From the NCBI RefSeq assembly GCF_030504955.1, contig NZ_JAUKTR010000005.1, forward strand, positions 164,315-228,314: a stretch of 64,000 nucleotides of DNA, read 5' to 3'. Of this stretch, positions 10,150-17,910 are shown one piece after another; position 1 is the stretch's first letter; every line of letters starts with the position of its first letter. Position numbers and translations under genes: made by a program. The DNA is from Peiella sedimenti. Its GTDB lineage: Bacteria > Pseudomonadota > Alphaproteobacteria > Caulobacterales > Caulobacteraceae. Below the pieces are notes generated by a model that did no database searches, was not told where the DNA came from, and worked only from the letters and a program-made list of their open reading frames with translations.

Positions 10150-11177
10150 GAAAGTATCTGGGGCCAGTCCTGGCCGCCCTTCTGGCCGCCTGCGCCACGA
10201 CGCCCGAGGTGGGCTGGCAGGCGCGCCACGCCGCCAACGAACTGGCGCGCGAGGCCGTGCGCTTCGCCGAGCAACCCCTGCCCAACGCCTGGACGCCGGT
10301 GGAGACCACGACGGCGCCGGTGGCCCTGAACGCGCCCATCTACGAAGATGGCGGCGCGGCCCTCGTCTTTGCGGGCGGCGTCGAGATCAGATCGGACTTC
10401 AACCGCTTCCATGGCCTGTCGGACATCGACTTCGCCGCCGACGGCCGCACCTTCTGGTCCATCGTCGATGAGGGCCTTCTGGTGCGCGGCCGTGTGGTGC
10501 TGGACGCGCAGGGTCGCCTGACCGGCGTCGAGGGAATCGAGACCCGCCCCCTGACCGATCCGGACGGCCAGAGCCTGATCCCAAAGTATCTGGCCGACGC
10601 CGAAGGCATGGCCCTGACGCCTGACGGCGAACTGCTCGTCAGCTTCGAGCGGGAGCATCGCGTCTGGCGCTACGACCCCGACGACGGCCGCTGGCTGGGC
10701 GAGCGGGTCATCCCGGACTTCGCCTTCCCCGAGAACGACGGCATGGAGGGCATCGCCGCCGCCCGTCTCCAGGGCGCCTACTGGGCCACGGGCGAGAACG
10801 GCGGCTGGTGGCTGTGCCGCATCGAGGCCTGCGAGACCGTCATGGCCCCTCCCGCCGCGGCGCCCGGCGAAGACGCCCTGCGCGTCACCTCGCTGGACGC
10901 CAACCCGGTGGCGGACACCATCTTCGTGCTCGAGCGCGCCTATCACGCCAGCCGGAACACCAACACGATCCGCATTTCGCAGCTTCACGGCGCGGATCAG
11001 TCACGCGCCAATCCGTGGGAACGGCTGGCCGAGTTCACGGCGCCCGCCACGGTCGACAACTTCGAGGGCATAGCGGCCGTCCGCCGCCCGGACGGGGGCG
11101 TGCGCCTCTACATCCTCTCGGACGACAACTTCAATCCGGGACAGCGCACCCTGCTGATGGCCTTCGACGTGCGCTAG
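10146..11177 (+). CDS. Lipoprotein of the esterase-like activity of phytase family
   Basis: The 343-residue product starts with a lipoprotein signal (lipobox LLAAC, Cys16) and continues with a six-bladed-propeller-like sequence rich in [18 protein letters not shown] and [18 protein letters not shown], which is typical of the phytase-like esterase family. It is probably membrane-anchored in the periplasm, and the substrate is unknown. It starts at a GTG overlapping the cobT stop. A phytase-like gene directly after cobT is, to my knowledge, common in alphaproteobacteria, which supports both calls. Confidence 0.82.
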   Translation: MRKYLGPVLAALLAACATTPEVGWQARHAANELAREAVRFAEQPLPNAWTPVETTTAPVALNAPIYEDGGAALVFAGGVEIRSDFNRFHGLSDIDFAADGRTFWSIVDEGLLVRGRVVLDAQGRLTGVEGIETRPLTDPDGQSLIPKYLADAEGMALTPDGELLVSFEREHRVWRYDPDDGRWLGERVIPDFAFPENDGMEGIAAARLQGAYWATGENGGWWLCRIEACETVMAPPAAAPGEDALRVTSLDANPVADTIFVLERAYHASRNTNTIRISQLHGADQSRANPWERLAEFTAPATVDNFEGIAAVRRPDGGVRLYILSDDNFNPGQRTLLMAFDVR

Positions 11178-11193
11178 GCGGCGTATAGGGGGG

Positions 11194-11220
11194 CGTTTCA
11201 GGGGGGGGGGCCGTTTCAGG
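11194..11220. repeat. Tandem duplication with a G10 tract across the LysR gene stop codon
   Basis: The nonamer CGTTTCAGG occurs at 11194-11202 and again at 11212-11220, separated by the rest of a ten-G run (11201-11210). The second copy contains the TGA stop of the LysR gene; the first lies just outside it. The layout is that of a slippage-type tandem duplication between two converging genes. An error in the G run is also possible. Confidence 0.75.
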
Positions 11221-12109
11221 GGGCGACCACCTCGGCCTGGCGGAACTCCTCCACCAGCCAGTCCCGGAACCGCTCGATCAGGACGCGCTTGAGGCTGTCC
11301 TCGCGCCAGACGACGAAGTAGCCCCAGTCGACCGCGTGATCGATGTCGAACAGCCGCACCAGCCGGCCGCTCCTCAGGTCAGGCTGGGCCAGGGCCGAGC
11401 GCGCCAGGGCCACGCCCAGGCCTTCGACGGCCGCGTCCAGCATGTCGGAGCTGTCGTCGAAGACCAGCCCGCCCTGCGGCTCCTGCATCTCCAGTCCGAC
11501 GATGCGGCACCACAGGGTCCAGGTGCGCATGCGGTGGCGCAGCAGCGGCACGCGCCGAAGGTCCTCCAGCGTCTCGATCCCGTGCCGGTCGCGGAAGGCG
11601 GGACTGCACACGGGCAGCAGCGTCTCCTGGAACAGAGGGTCGGCGCGCACGCGCGGCCAGCTGCCCTCGCCATAGCGCAGCGCCAGGTCGACGCCGTCGG
11701 TGGTGAAGTCCGCCAGCCGCTCCTCGCTGCGAATGTCCAGCGTCACCGACGGATAGCGGCTGGTGAACCGATCCAGACGCGGCGCCAGCATGCGACGGAA
11801 AAAGGACGACAGGGTCGAGATGACCAGGGTCGAGGGCGAGCTTTCGGCCTCCAGCCGGTTCACCGCCTGGCGCAGCAGGCCGACCGCCTCGGCCACCTCG
11901 CCGGCCAGCCGCTCGGCGGCCGGGGTCGGCGCCATGCCCCGGCCCGCGCGATGGAACAGCTTGACCCCGAACTGCTCCTCCAGGGCCCGTATCTGGTGGC
12001 TGACCGCGCCGTGGGTCACGTGCAGTTCGGCCGCCGCGCGGCTGTAGCTGCGCAGGCGCACCGCCGCCTCAAGGGCGCGCAGGGTCGATAGCGGCGGAAT
12101 GTGGGCCAT
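11216..12109 (-). CDS. LysR-family transcriptional regulator (GcvA-like)
   Basis: The 297-residue product has the N-terminal winged helix-turn-helix (about residues 5-65), with RSYSRAAAELHVTHGAVSHQ as the recognition region and VKLFHRAGRGMAPTPAA after it. A C-terminal periplasmic-binding-like effector domain follows. The wording of the helix-turn-helix matches the GcvA branch, which controls glycine cleavage, beta-lactamase and other operons. It is transcribed away from the small exported protein at 12278, and two inverted repeats lie just ahead of its start, so it may regulate itself and that neighbour. The effector is unknown. Confidence 0.9.
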   Translation of the reverse strand: MAHIPPLSTLRALEAAVRLRSYSRAAAELHVTHGAVSHQIRALEEQFGVKLFHRAGRGMAPTPAAERLAGEVAEAVGLLRQAVNRLEAESSPSTLVISTLSSFFRRMLAPRLDRFTSRYPSVTLDIRSEERLADFTTDGVDLALRYGEGSWPRVRADPLFQETLLPVCSPAFRDRHGIETLEDLRRVPLLRHRMRTWTLWCRIVGLEMQEPQGGLVFDDSSDMLDAAVEGLGVALARSALAQPDLRSGRLVRLFDIDHAVDWGYFVVWREDSLKRVLIERFRDWLVEEFRQAEVVAP

Positions 12110-12133
12110 ATGTGAGCTGCGCTATCAGAACAT

Positions 12134-12163
12134 ACGAGAAACTCTCGTTCGCCAGGACGAACG
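12134..12163. promoter_or_regulatory. Two adjacent inverted repeats ahead of the LysR gene (candidate operator)
   Basis: ACGAGA-AAC-TCTCGT (12134-12148) is a perfect 6-bp inverted repeat, and CGTTCG-CCAGGA-CGAACG (12146-12163) is a second one sharing three bases with the first. They begin 25 bases upstream of the LysR start codon, inside the divergent intergenic region. LysR proteins usually bind such dyads beside their own promoter; binding here is inferred. Confidence 0.45.
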
Positions 12164-12277
12164 GCCACGCCTAGATAGCAGGGCATCGAAACCTTGCAAG
12201 ACAAGGACGACGCGGGGAGGCGCAAGTGCGTTTCGCGCGAACGCCCAAGCCTTGCCCTGACTTAAGGGAGATTAACA

Positions 12278-12640
12278 ATGACTCGTCTGCGTCGCCTGCC
12301 CGCCCCCGGCGTTCTCGCCGCCCTGCTGGCCATGATGGTCCTGCTGCCCATCGCCTTCGCCGCCAACGCACAGACGCCGGGCCGCCTGACGGACTCCGCC
12401 TTCATCAAGGCGTCCCAGTGCGCCGGCTGGGCCCAGGTGCTGTCCGAGGACGCCTCCATCCAGCAGCTGATCCGCGAGCAGTCCTCGCGCCGTATCGAGG
12501 TTGTCCGCAACCGCGCCGAAGCCGCTCAGGCCGACGCCGCGCGTGAGGCGCGCCGCAGCCAGGGACTGACGCGCCAAGCCCTTTCGGAGCGCCTCGCTTC
12601 CGAATGCGCCACGTTCGAACTGTCCGCACGGTCGAACTAG
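12278..12640 (+). CDS. Small exported protein of unknown function
   Basis: The product has 120 residues. A signal peptide (about residues 1-32, ending FAANAQ) is followed by an 88-residue mature part that is mostly helical and rich in Arg, Ala and Gln, with two Cys residues (in QCAGW and ECATF) that could form a disulfide. A good site AAGGGAG lies seven bases before the ATG, and a strong terminator follows the gene, so it is an independent single-gene transcript. I do not recognise the family. Its divergent LysR neighbour is the only regulatory hint. Confidence 0.75.
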   Translation: MTRLRRLPAPGVLAALLAMMVLLPIAFAANAQTPGRLTDSAFIKASQCAGWAQVLSEDASIQQLIREQSSRRIEVVRNRAEAAQADAAREARRSQGLTRQALSERLASECATFELSARSN

Positions 12641-12652
12641 GCGTTCCTCCCC

Positions 12653-12696
12653 GCGGCCGGCCGGAGCCCCAGTCCCTCCGCGCCGGCCGCTTTTTT
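12653..12696 (+). terminator. Rho-independent terminator after the small exported protein gene
   Basis: A perfect 9-bp stem GCGGCCGGC / GCCGGCCGC (12653-12661 with 12682-12690) is followed directly by six T (12691-12696), 13 bases after the stop codon at 12640. Confidence 0.9.
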
Positions 12697-12798
12697 GGCT
12701 GGATACGCACGCCCCGGCGGCAGGGTCTAGACTTTGGACATGCAGCCTCGTCGCCCTCGCCAGGCAGCCGCCGTGGACGCCTCTACGCCGACGAACAT

Positions 12799-12834
12799 TG
12801 GCGCGGTTTGGCGCGATCTGGCGCGGTTTGGCGC
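12799..12834. repeat. Decamer tandem repeat upstream of the FAD oxidoreductase gene
   Basis: Units GCGCGGTTTG, GCGCGATCTG and GCGCGGTTTG follow one another exactly (12801-12830) and a partial fourth unit begins at 12831. The period of about one helical turn would present identical faces to a protein. The array ends about 70 bases before the oxidoreductase start codon. Confidence 0.7.
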
Positions 12835-12902
12835 CCCGTTTTCGCTCGGCGCCCCGCCAGCTAGGCTCCCTCGCGCGTTGAGTCGCGAGGAGGACCCCCT
12901 GC

Positions 12903-14012
12903 ATGAGCCAGTTCGACATCGACGCCGTGGTGGTGGGCGCGGGGGCGGTGGGCCTGGCCTGCGCCTACGCCCTGTCCGCGCGCGGCCTGTCGGTGATCGT
13001 GCTGGAGAAGGAGGGCGGCATCGGCCAGGGGATCTCCTCGCGCAACTCCGAGGTGATCCACGGCGGCCTCTACTACCCGGCCGGATCGCTCAAGGCCCGC
13101 TTCTGCGTCGAGGGACGGCGCAAACTCTACGCCTTCCTCGAAAAGCACGGCGTCGATTACGAGCGCTGCGGCAAGCTGGTCGTCGCGACGGAGCCTGACG
13201 AGCTCGAACGCCTGGACGCCATCCTCGCCTCGGCCCTGGCCAACGGCGTCGAGGGCATGGAGCGCCTGACCGCCGAAGAGGCGCGGGCGATGGAGCCCGA
13301 ACTCCGCGCCGCCGGAGCTCTGCTGTCGCCGGAAAGCGGCGTCTTCGACAGCCACGGCTACATGCTGGCCCTGGAGGGCGAGATCGAGAAACACGGCGGC
13401 GCCATCGCGCTGAACACGCCCTTCGAGGGCGCGCGGCCTCTGCCGGACGGCGGCTTCGAGGTGCGGGCCGGGGGACCTGAACCCACCACCCTCACCACGG
13501 GCCGGCTGGTGATCGCCGCAGGTCTGGGCGCGCAGGACTGCGCGGCGCGGATCGAGAGCTTTCCGCCCGGACAGATCCCCGCCCTGCACTTCGGCAAGGG
13601 GTCCTACTTTCTCTACGCGGGCAAGGCGCCCTTCTCGCGCCTGGTCTATCCGCTGCCCATCCCCGGCGCGCTCGGCACCCACTACCGCCGCGACCTGGGC
13701 GGGCAGGCGCGCTTCGGCCCCGACCTGGAGTTCGTGGAGCACGAGGACTACACGGTCGATCCCGCGCGGGCCGACGGCTTCTACGCCTATGTGCGCCGCT
13801 TCTGGCCGGGGCTGCCGGACGGGGCGCTCAGCCCCGACTACGCCGGCATCCGGCCGAAGCTGCACGGACCGGGACAACCCCAGCCGGACTTTGTCCTGAT
13901 GGATCGGGCGGGTCACGGCCTGCCGGGCCTGATGGCCCTGTTCGGGATCGAGAGCCCCGGCCTGACCTCGTCCCTCGCCATCGGCGAGGCGGTGGCGGAC
14001 GCTCTGGTCTAG
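12903..14012 (+). CDS. FAD-dependent oxidoreductase, L-2-hydroxyglutarate oxidase-like
   Basis: The 369-residue product opens with a Rossmann dinucleotide motif (VVVGAGAVGLACAYAL, about residues 9-24). The signature RNSEVIHGGLYYPAGSLKA then follows, which is typical of the LhgO/L2HGDH group of DAAO-fold enzymes. These oxidise L-2-hydroxyglutarate or related 2-hydroxy acids and pass electrons to quinone or oxygen. The C-terminus has GLPGLMALFGIESPGLTSS, the usual FAD-contacting end. A strong AGGAGG (12888-12893) nine bases before the ATG fixes the start. The exact substrate is inferred from the family only. Confidence 0.85.
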   Translation: MSQFDIDAVVVGAGAVGLACAYALSARGLSVIVLEKEGGIGQGISSRNSEVIHGGLYYPAGSLKARFCVEGRRKLYAFLEKHGVDYERCGKLVVATEPDELERLDAILASALANGVEGMERLTAEEARAMEPELRAAGALLSPESGVFDSHGYMLALEGEIEKHGGAIALNTPFEGARPLPDGGFEVRAGGPEPTTLTTGRLVIAAGLGAQDCAARIESFPPGQIPALHFGKGSYFLYAGKAPFSRLVYPLPIPGALGTHYRRDLGGQARFGPDLEFVEHEDYTVDPARADGFYAYVRRFWPGLPDGALSPDYAGIRPKLHGPGQPQPDFVLMDRAGHGLPGLMALFGIESPGLTSSLAIGEAVADALV

Positions 14013-14020
14013 GGCTCTGA

Positions 14021-14073
14021 ACCGAAATCTGAGTCTCGTCGGCGCGCGGCCTGCTCAACCGATTTCGATCTAG
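14021..14073. repeat. 53-bp imperfect palindromic repeat, copy A
   Basis: This element is 45/53 identical, without gaps, to 49958-50010. Outer arms ACCGAAATC and GATTTCGAT pair with one mismatch, and TGAG/CTCA extend the stem. It sits between two converging genes, and its CTAG end contains the stop codon of the GST gene. A REP-like element that may act as a bidirectional terminator or RNA 3'-end stabiliser is inferred. Confidence 0.7.
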
Positions 14074-14669
14074 AGCGCCGGGTGGGTCTCGCGGAAGCTG
14101 GGCGTCTGCTCCAGCGCCTCGGACAGGCGCACCAGGTTCGGGCGGCCCACACGCCAGTCGAACTCGGGATGCCGGAAGCCGACCCAGGTGACGGCGCAGG
14201 CCGCGGTGATCACGCCCATGTCCAGCCGCTCGGGCGACAGGTTCGCCGCCTCCAGCGCATCCAGGGCGCGGCCCAGCCGGTCCCGCCAGCGGTCCATCCA
14301 GGTCTGGGAGCGCTCGCCCTCGGGCCGCCGCTTCTCCAGCACCCACTTCACGCCCATCTCCATGGCCCCATTGCCCAGGATCTCGATGCGCTTGACCGCC
14401 AGCCGCTCGGGCCCATCGAGGGGCAGCAGGCGCGGCCCGGAGCCCAGCCCGTCGAGGTACTCGCAGATCAGGGGACTGTCCGTGATCGGAAGACCGTCCT
14501 CGGCGATCAGAGCCGGAACCTGGTCCAGCGGATTGCAGGCGGCCAGATCGGGCGCGGTCCCGTAAAGGTCGACCACCACCTCTTCGACGCGGTCGGCCAG
14601 ACCCTTCTCGCGCGCCACGATGCGGCACTTGCGGGCATAGGGGCTGGGGATGGTGATGTAGAGCTTCAT
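14070..14669 (-). CDS. Glutathione S-transferase family protein
   Basis: The 199-residue product has the thioredoxin-like N-terminal domain starting MKLYITIPSPYARKCR, with a Ser/Tyr-Ala-Arg-Lys motif at the glutathione site. The cis-Pro follows in NPLDQVPALIAEDG and the glutathione-binding pair DSPLICEYLD near residues 65-74. An all-helical C-terminal domain completes the fold. The frame is open upstream through the VOC gene, but the ATG at 14669 matches the family start. It lies 14 bases behind the VOC gene, so the two probably form one transcript for detoxification. Its stop codon is inside repeat copy A. Confidence 0.88.
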   Translation of the reverse strand: MKLYITIPSPYARKCRIVAREKGLADRVEEVVVDLYGTAPDLAACNPLDQVPALIAEDGLPITDSPLICEYLDGLGSGPRLLPLDGPERLAVKRIEILGNGAMEMGVKWVLEKRRPEGERSQTWMDRWRDRLGRALDALEAANLSPERLDMGVITAACAVTWVGFRHPEFDWRVGRPNLVRLSEALEQTPSFRETHPAL

Positions 14670-14683
14670 GCGGGGACCGCCCA

Positions 14684-15058
14684 TCAGTGCATCGTCTCCG
14701 CCACGATCTCGATCTTGTTGCCGTCCGGGTCCAGAAAGACCGTACCGAAATAGTCTGGGGCGATGTCCGGGTGCGAACCCGCGGCGCGGATCATGGTCGC
14801 TCCCCCTGCCTCGGCCGCCGCGCCGGCGGCCGCCACCGCCTGCCGGTCCGAAGCCCTGAAGGCGATATGCGCGCCCAGGCCCGCCACCTGATCGCCCGTC
14901 ACCGGATAAAGCCAGAAGGCCCGCTGGCCGCCCGGGCCATAGGCCAGCTCGCGATCGTTGGACCAGGAAAGGCCCGCGCCCAGCGGCGCGAAGACCGCAT
15001 CGTAGAAGCCGCGCGCTGACGCGAGATCCCGCACGCCGATGGACAGGTGGTCGAACAT
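14684..15058 (-). CDS. VOC family protein (glyoxalase/bleomycin-resistance fold)
   Basis: The 124-residue product starts MFDHLSIGVRDLASARGFYD, the typical first beta-alpha unit of the vicinal oxygen chelate fold, and ends with FLDPDGNKIEIVAET, which holds the usual C-terminal metal-site Glu. His4 is a second likely ligand. The first and last modules both match, so it is one complete VOC domain pair. It is the first gene of a two-gene transcript with the GST downstream, which suggests a glutathione-linked or electrophile-related role. The substrate is unknown. Confidence 0.85.
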   Translation of the reverse strand: MFDHLSIGVRDLASARGFYDAVFAPLGAGLSWSNDRELAYGPGGQRAFWLYPVTGDQVAGLGAHIAFRASDRQAVAAAGAAAEAGGATMIRAAGSHPDIAPDYFGTVFLDPDGNKIEIVAETMH

Positions 15059-15163
15059 GGATCCTCACTCCCCGTGGCTCAGCTTGCTGAACATCGGCGC
15101 GGCGCTGGCCTTACGCAAGGCCGGGGTTAAGGTGGCGATCTTGCTGATTTGGAGAGGCGACCC

Positions 15164-16774
15164 ATGGCCGGACGGATGACGCGCAGGCAGGCCCTGCTGA
15201 CGGGCGCGGGCTTTGCGGGCGCAGCGCCGTCGCTGGCCTGGGCGCGGACGCAAGGCGCCGACGCCGCCCTGGCCGATCAGGTCGACGCCTTCGTGCGCGC
15301 GGCCCTCGCCGCGTGGCCGGACCAGCCGGGCCTCGGCGTCGCCGTGGTCAAGGACGGCGAGACCCTTCTCGCGCGGGGCTATGGCGTCAAGCGCAAGGGC
15401 TCGCCGGAGGCGGTCACCGAAACCACCCAGTTCGCCGTGGCGTCAAACACCAAGGCCATGACGGCCGCCCTGCTGGCCATGCTGGTGGACGAGGGCAAGG
15501 TCGCCTGGGACGCGCCGGTCAAGCGCTACCTGCCGGACTTCCGTCTGTCCGACCCGGTCATCACCCAGCTGATCACCGTGCGCGACCTGCTCAGCCATCG
15601 GGCGGGCTTCGGCCTCGGCGCGGGCGATCTCCTGTTCTGGCCCAACAGCGACCGGTCGCGCGAACAGGTGCTGGCCGCCGTGCCCCATGTGCCGATCGAG
15701 CACGGCTTCCGCGCCGGGTACCACTACTGCAACCTGATGTTCGTCCAGGCCGGCGCCGTGATCGAGGCGGTCACCGGCCAGCGTTTCGAGGATGTGCTGA
15801 AGACCCGCATCCTCGACCGGCTGGGCATGGGCGACACCGTCCCGCTGTGCAGTCAGGCCAGCTCGGCCTCGGCCAAGCCGCACGGCCGGGTCGGTCCGCC
15901 CTTGCGCTATCAGGGCGAGATGACGGTCCTGGCCGACAGCATCCCGGCGATCTGGAACTGGGACTCGGCCGCGGCCGCCGGCGGCGTGTGCACCACCGCC
16001 AGGGACTGGGCCCAGTGGATCAAGGTCCAGCTGGCGGCCGGCGAGGCGCCGGGCGGGCCGCGCCTGTGGAGCCAGGCCCAGGCCAACGAGATGTGGAAGC
16101 CCAACATCATCTCCGGCTCCTCGCCCGGCCCGACGGCCGAGCTGCCCGGCCGCGCCATCGCCCAGACCTATGCCCTGGGCTGGGCGGTTCAGGATTACCG
16201 CGGCGAGCGGCTGGTCACCCACGGCGGCGGCGCCCCGGGCTTCATCTCGGCCACCCTCATGCTGCCGGGCCGGAACACGGGCTTCTCGGTCTTCTCCAAC
16301 GCCGAGGAGGGCCTCCTGATGCGGACCCTGCGCAGCGGAATCGCCGACATCCTGATGGGCAAGGCCGGCTTTGACTGGATCGCCGATTCCAAGCGGCTGG
16401 AGCGTGAAGGGACCGCCCGCTCGCTGACCGCCGCCGCCGAGATCGACGCCGCGCAGCGCGCCGGCGCGCAGCCCAGCCTGCCCCTGGCGGCCTATGCCGG
16501 GACCTGGCGGGACCCCTGGTACGGCGATGTGGCCATCACCCAGCGAGACGGCGGCCTGTGGCTGTCGATGACCCAAACGCCCGCCCTGCAAGGGCCGCTG
16601 GAGCCCTATGACGGCGAGACCTTCCGCACCCGCTTCCCCGACCGGCGCGAGGAGGACGCCTTCGTCACCTTCGAACTGGAGAACGGCCGCCCTGTGCGGG
16701 CGCGCATGCGCGGGGTCAGCCCCGACATCGACTTCTCGTACGACTATCAGGACCTCAGGCTGACCAGGATCTAG
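15164..16774 (+). CDS. Tat-exported serine hydrolase, beta-lactamase (class C) family
   Basis: The 536-residue product has a twin-arginine signal (MTRRQALLTGAGF, residues 5-17). A class-C beta-lactamase/DD-peptidase fold follows with S94-N-T-K97 as nucleophile and general base, Y188-C-N190 as the second motif and HGGGAPGF as the third. A C-terminal lipocalin-like beta domain follows (about residues 430-536). It may be an esterase, D-aminopeptidase or peptidoglycan-acting enzyme; true beta-lactamase activity is not implied. A GGAGAGG site seven bases before 15164 supports this ATG over the upstream TTG. Its TAG overlaps the convergent gene's stop by four bases. Confidence 0.9.
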   Translation: MAGRMTRRQALLTGAGFAGAAPSLAWARTQGADAALADQVDAFVRAALAAWPDQPGLGVAVVKDGETLLARGYGVKRKGSPEAVTETTQFAVASNTKAMTAALLAMLVDEGKVAWDAPVKRYLPDFRLSDPVITQLITVRDLLSHRAGFGLGAGDLLFWPNSDRSREQVLAAVPHVPIEHGFRAGYHYCNLMFVQAGAVIEAVTGQRFEDVLKTRILDRLGMGDTVPLCSQASSASAKPHGRVGPPLRYQGEMTVLADSIPAIWNWDSAAAAGGVCTTARDWAQWIKVQLAAGEAPGGPRLWSQAQANEMWKPNIISGSSPGPTAELPGRAIAQTYALGWAVQDYRGERLVTHGGGAPGFISATLMLPGRNTGFSVFSNAEEGLLMRTLRSGIADILMGKAGFDWIADSKRLEREGTARSLTAAAEIDAAQRAGAQPSLPLAAYAGTWRDPWYGDVAITQRDGGLWLSMTQTPALQGPLEPYDGETFRTRFPDRREEDAFVTFELENGRPVRARMRGVSPDIDFSYDYQDLRLTRI

Positions 16775-17859
16775 CGCAGGCGCACGCCCGGCGTCGGCTC
16801 CAGCACGCCGGCCACGGCCCAGCCGCCTCCGAACTCGTCGCTGACCACCAGGACCAGCTCGTTCGCGCCGGGCCTCAGATCCAGCAGCAGCGTGTCGTAA
16901 AGGCCCACCGTGCCCAAGAAGCGATAGTCCCGCGAGCCGTAGGTGTCGTCGCCGCGATATATCAGCCGCCCGTTCAGGAAGACCGACGCCTTGTCGCTGA
17001 AGCCGAAGCGGAAAGGCGCCTGGGCCGGCCGATCAGCGTAGAGAGTCAGCCGCGCCAGGGCGCTGCGCGAGCCGTCCGGCGAGGCCGAAGCGCGGGCGAG
17101 GTTGGCGATCCCTCGGGCCTCCACCTCGACGGGGGTGAAGCGAACGGCCGACAGATCGTCGGTCGCCGCCAGCGCCAGGGCTTCAGCCTCGGCCATGCCC
17201 TGCGACACCTGCCAGACGCGAACCGTCCCATCAGGGTCGGCGGGCGCCGCCTCCCTTGGCCTTGGATCAGCCATGGGCCGCGCCTCGTAGCGGAAGTCCG
17301 ACACCCAGGCCTCGGCGAAGGAGGTGGACAGGCCGATGAAGCCGGCCTGCGGCTCACGCAGCAGGTCGCCGATATGCAGCGGCGGCTGGCCGTCGATGCT
17401 GACGAGCGCGGAGTCCTCGTAGACCTCGACCCGCACGGGCATCCAGGCGTCGAAGCGATAGGTCCAGGGACGGGACCAGGCCTCGCCGTAGAGGATCTGC
17501 CACGCCGTCGATCCGTTGATCACGGGCTGGTACTGGCTGGCGTCGGGATTGCCGCTCTGGTGGGGGCGAAAATAGACGTTCTCGTAGTTGGCCGCGTCTT
17601 GCCCCCGGAAGACCACGCCGGAAAAGCCGCGCGAGCGTGGAAGCGCGATGTCGAACTCGATGACGCCTGTCCGAAAGTCGGCATCGGGCAGCACGATCAT
17701 CCCCGCCTGCAGGCGCAAGGCCGGGCGTCCAAGATGCACCCCGCGCTCCACGCGCGCCGCGCTCATGTCCCATCGCGGCGAGTCGAACGGCGCCGCCACG
17801 GGCTGCGCCAGAACGGGGAAGGCCCCGAGGAGGCCCAGGATCAGTATCGCCAGTCGCAT
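16771..17859 (-). CDS. Exported protein with a jelly-roll (LamG/DUF1080-like) domain
   Basis: The product has 362 residues. A signal peptide (about residues 1-18, ending FPVLAQ) is followed by a beta-rich concanavalin-like domain (about residues 20-180) with GVIEFDIALPRSRGFSGVVF and RVEVYEDSALVSIDGQP. A second beta domain follows with a galactose-binding-like pattern: DTYGSRDYRFLGTVGLYDTL and LDLRPGANELVLVVSDEFGG. The first part resembles glycan-binding or 3-keto-disaccharide hydrolase domains; no catalytic residues can be assigned. GAGGGAG in front favours the second ATG (17859). It may bind or process polysaccharide in the periplasm. Confidence 0.75.
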   Translation of the reverse strand: MRLAILILGLLGAFPVLAQPVAAPFDSPRWDMSAARVERGVHLGRPALRLQAGMIVLPDADFRTGVIEFDIALPRSRGFSGVVFRGQDAANYENVYFRPHQSGNPDASQYQPVINGSTAWQILYGEAWSRPWTYRFDAWMPVRVEVYEDSALVSIDGQPPLHIGDLLREPQAGFIGLSTSFAEAWVSDFRYEARPMADPRPREAAPADPDGTVRVWQVSQGMAEAEALALAATDDLSAVRFTPVEVEARGIANLARASASPDGSRSALARLTLYADRPAQAPFRFGFSDKASVFLNGRLIYRGDDTYGSRDYRFLGTVGLYDTLLLDLRPGANELVLVVSDEFGGGWAVAGVLEPTPGVRLR

Positions 17860-17910
17860 GCCCATCTCCCTCACGAAGGCAAGGCTGGCACGCAGCTGGC
17901 CCAGCTCAAG

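Noticed and set aside
11201..11210. G10 tract as a phase-variation switch
   Set aside because: It lies outside both converging genes, after their stop codons, so length changes would not switch a protein on or off.
12734..13198. Open frame that starts in the gap before the FAD oxidoreductase and covers the decamer repeat
   Set aside because: It overlaps a well-supported gene in another frame, has no ribosome site and its protein is Arg-rich shadow-like.
14070..15068. Extended GST frame reaching into the VOC gene
   Set aside because: The upstream part is a shadow of the VOC gene; the family start is at 14669.
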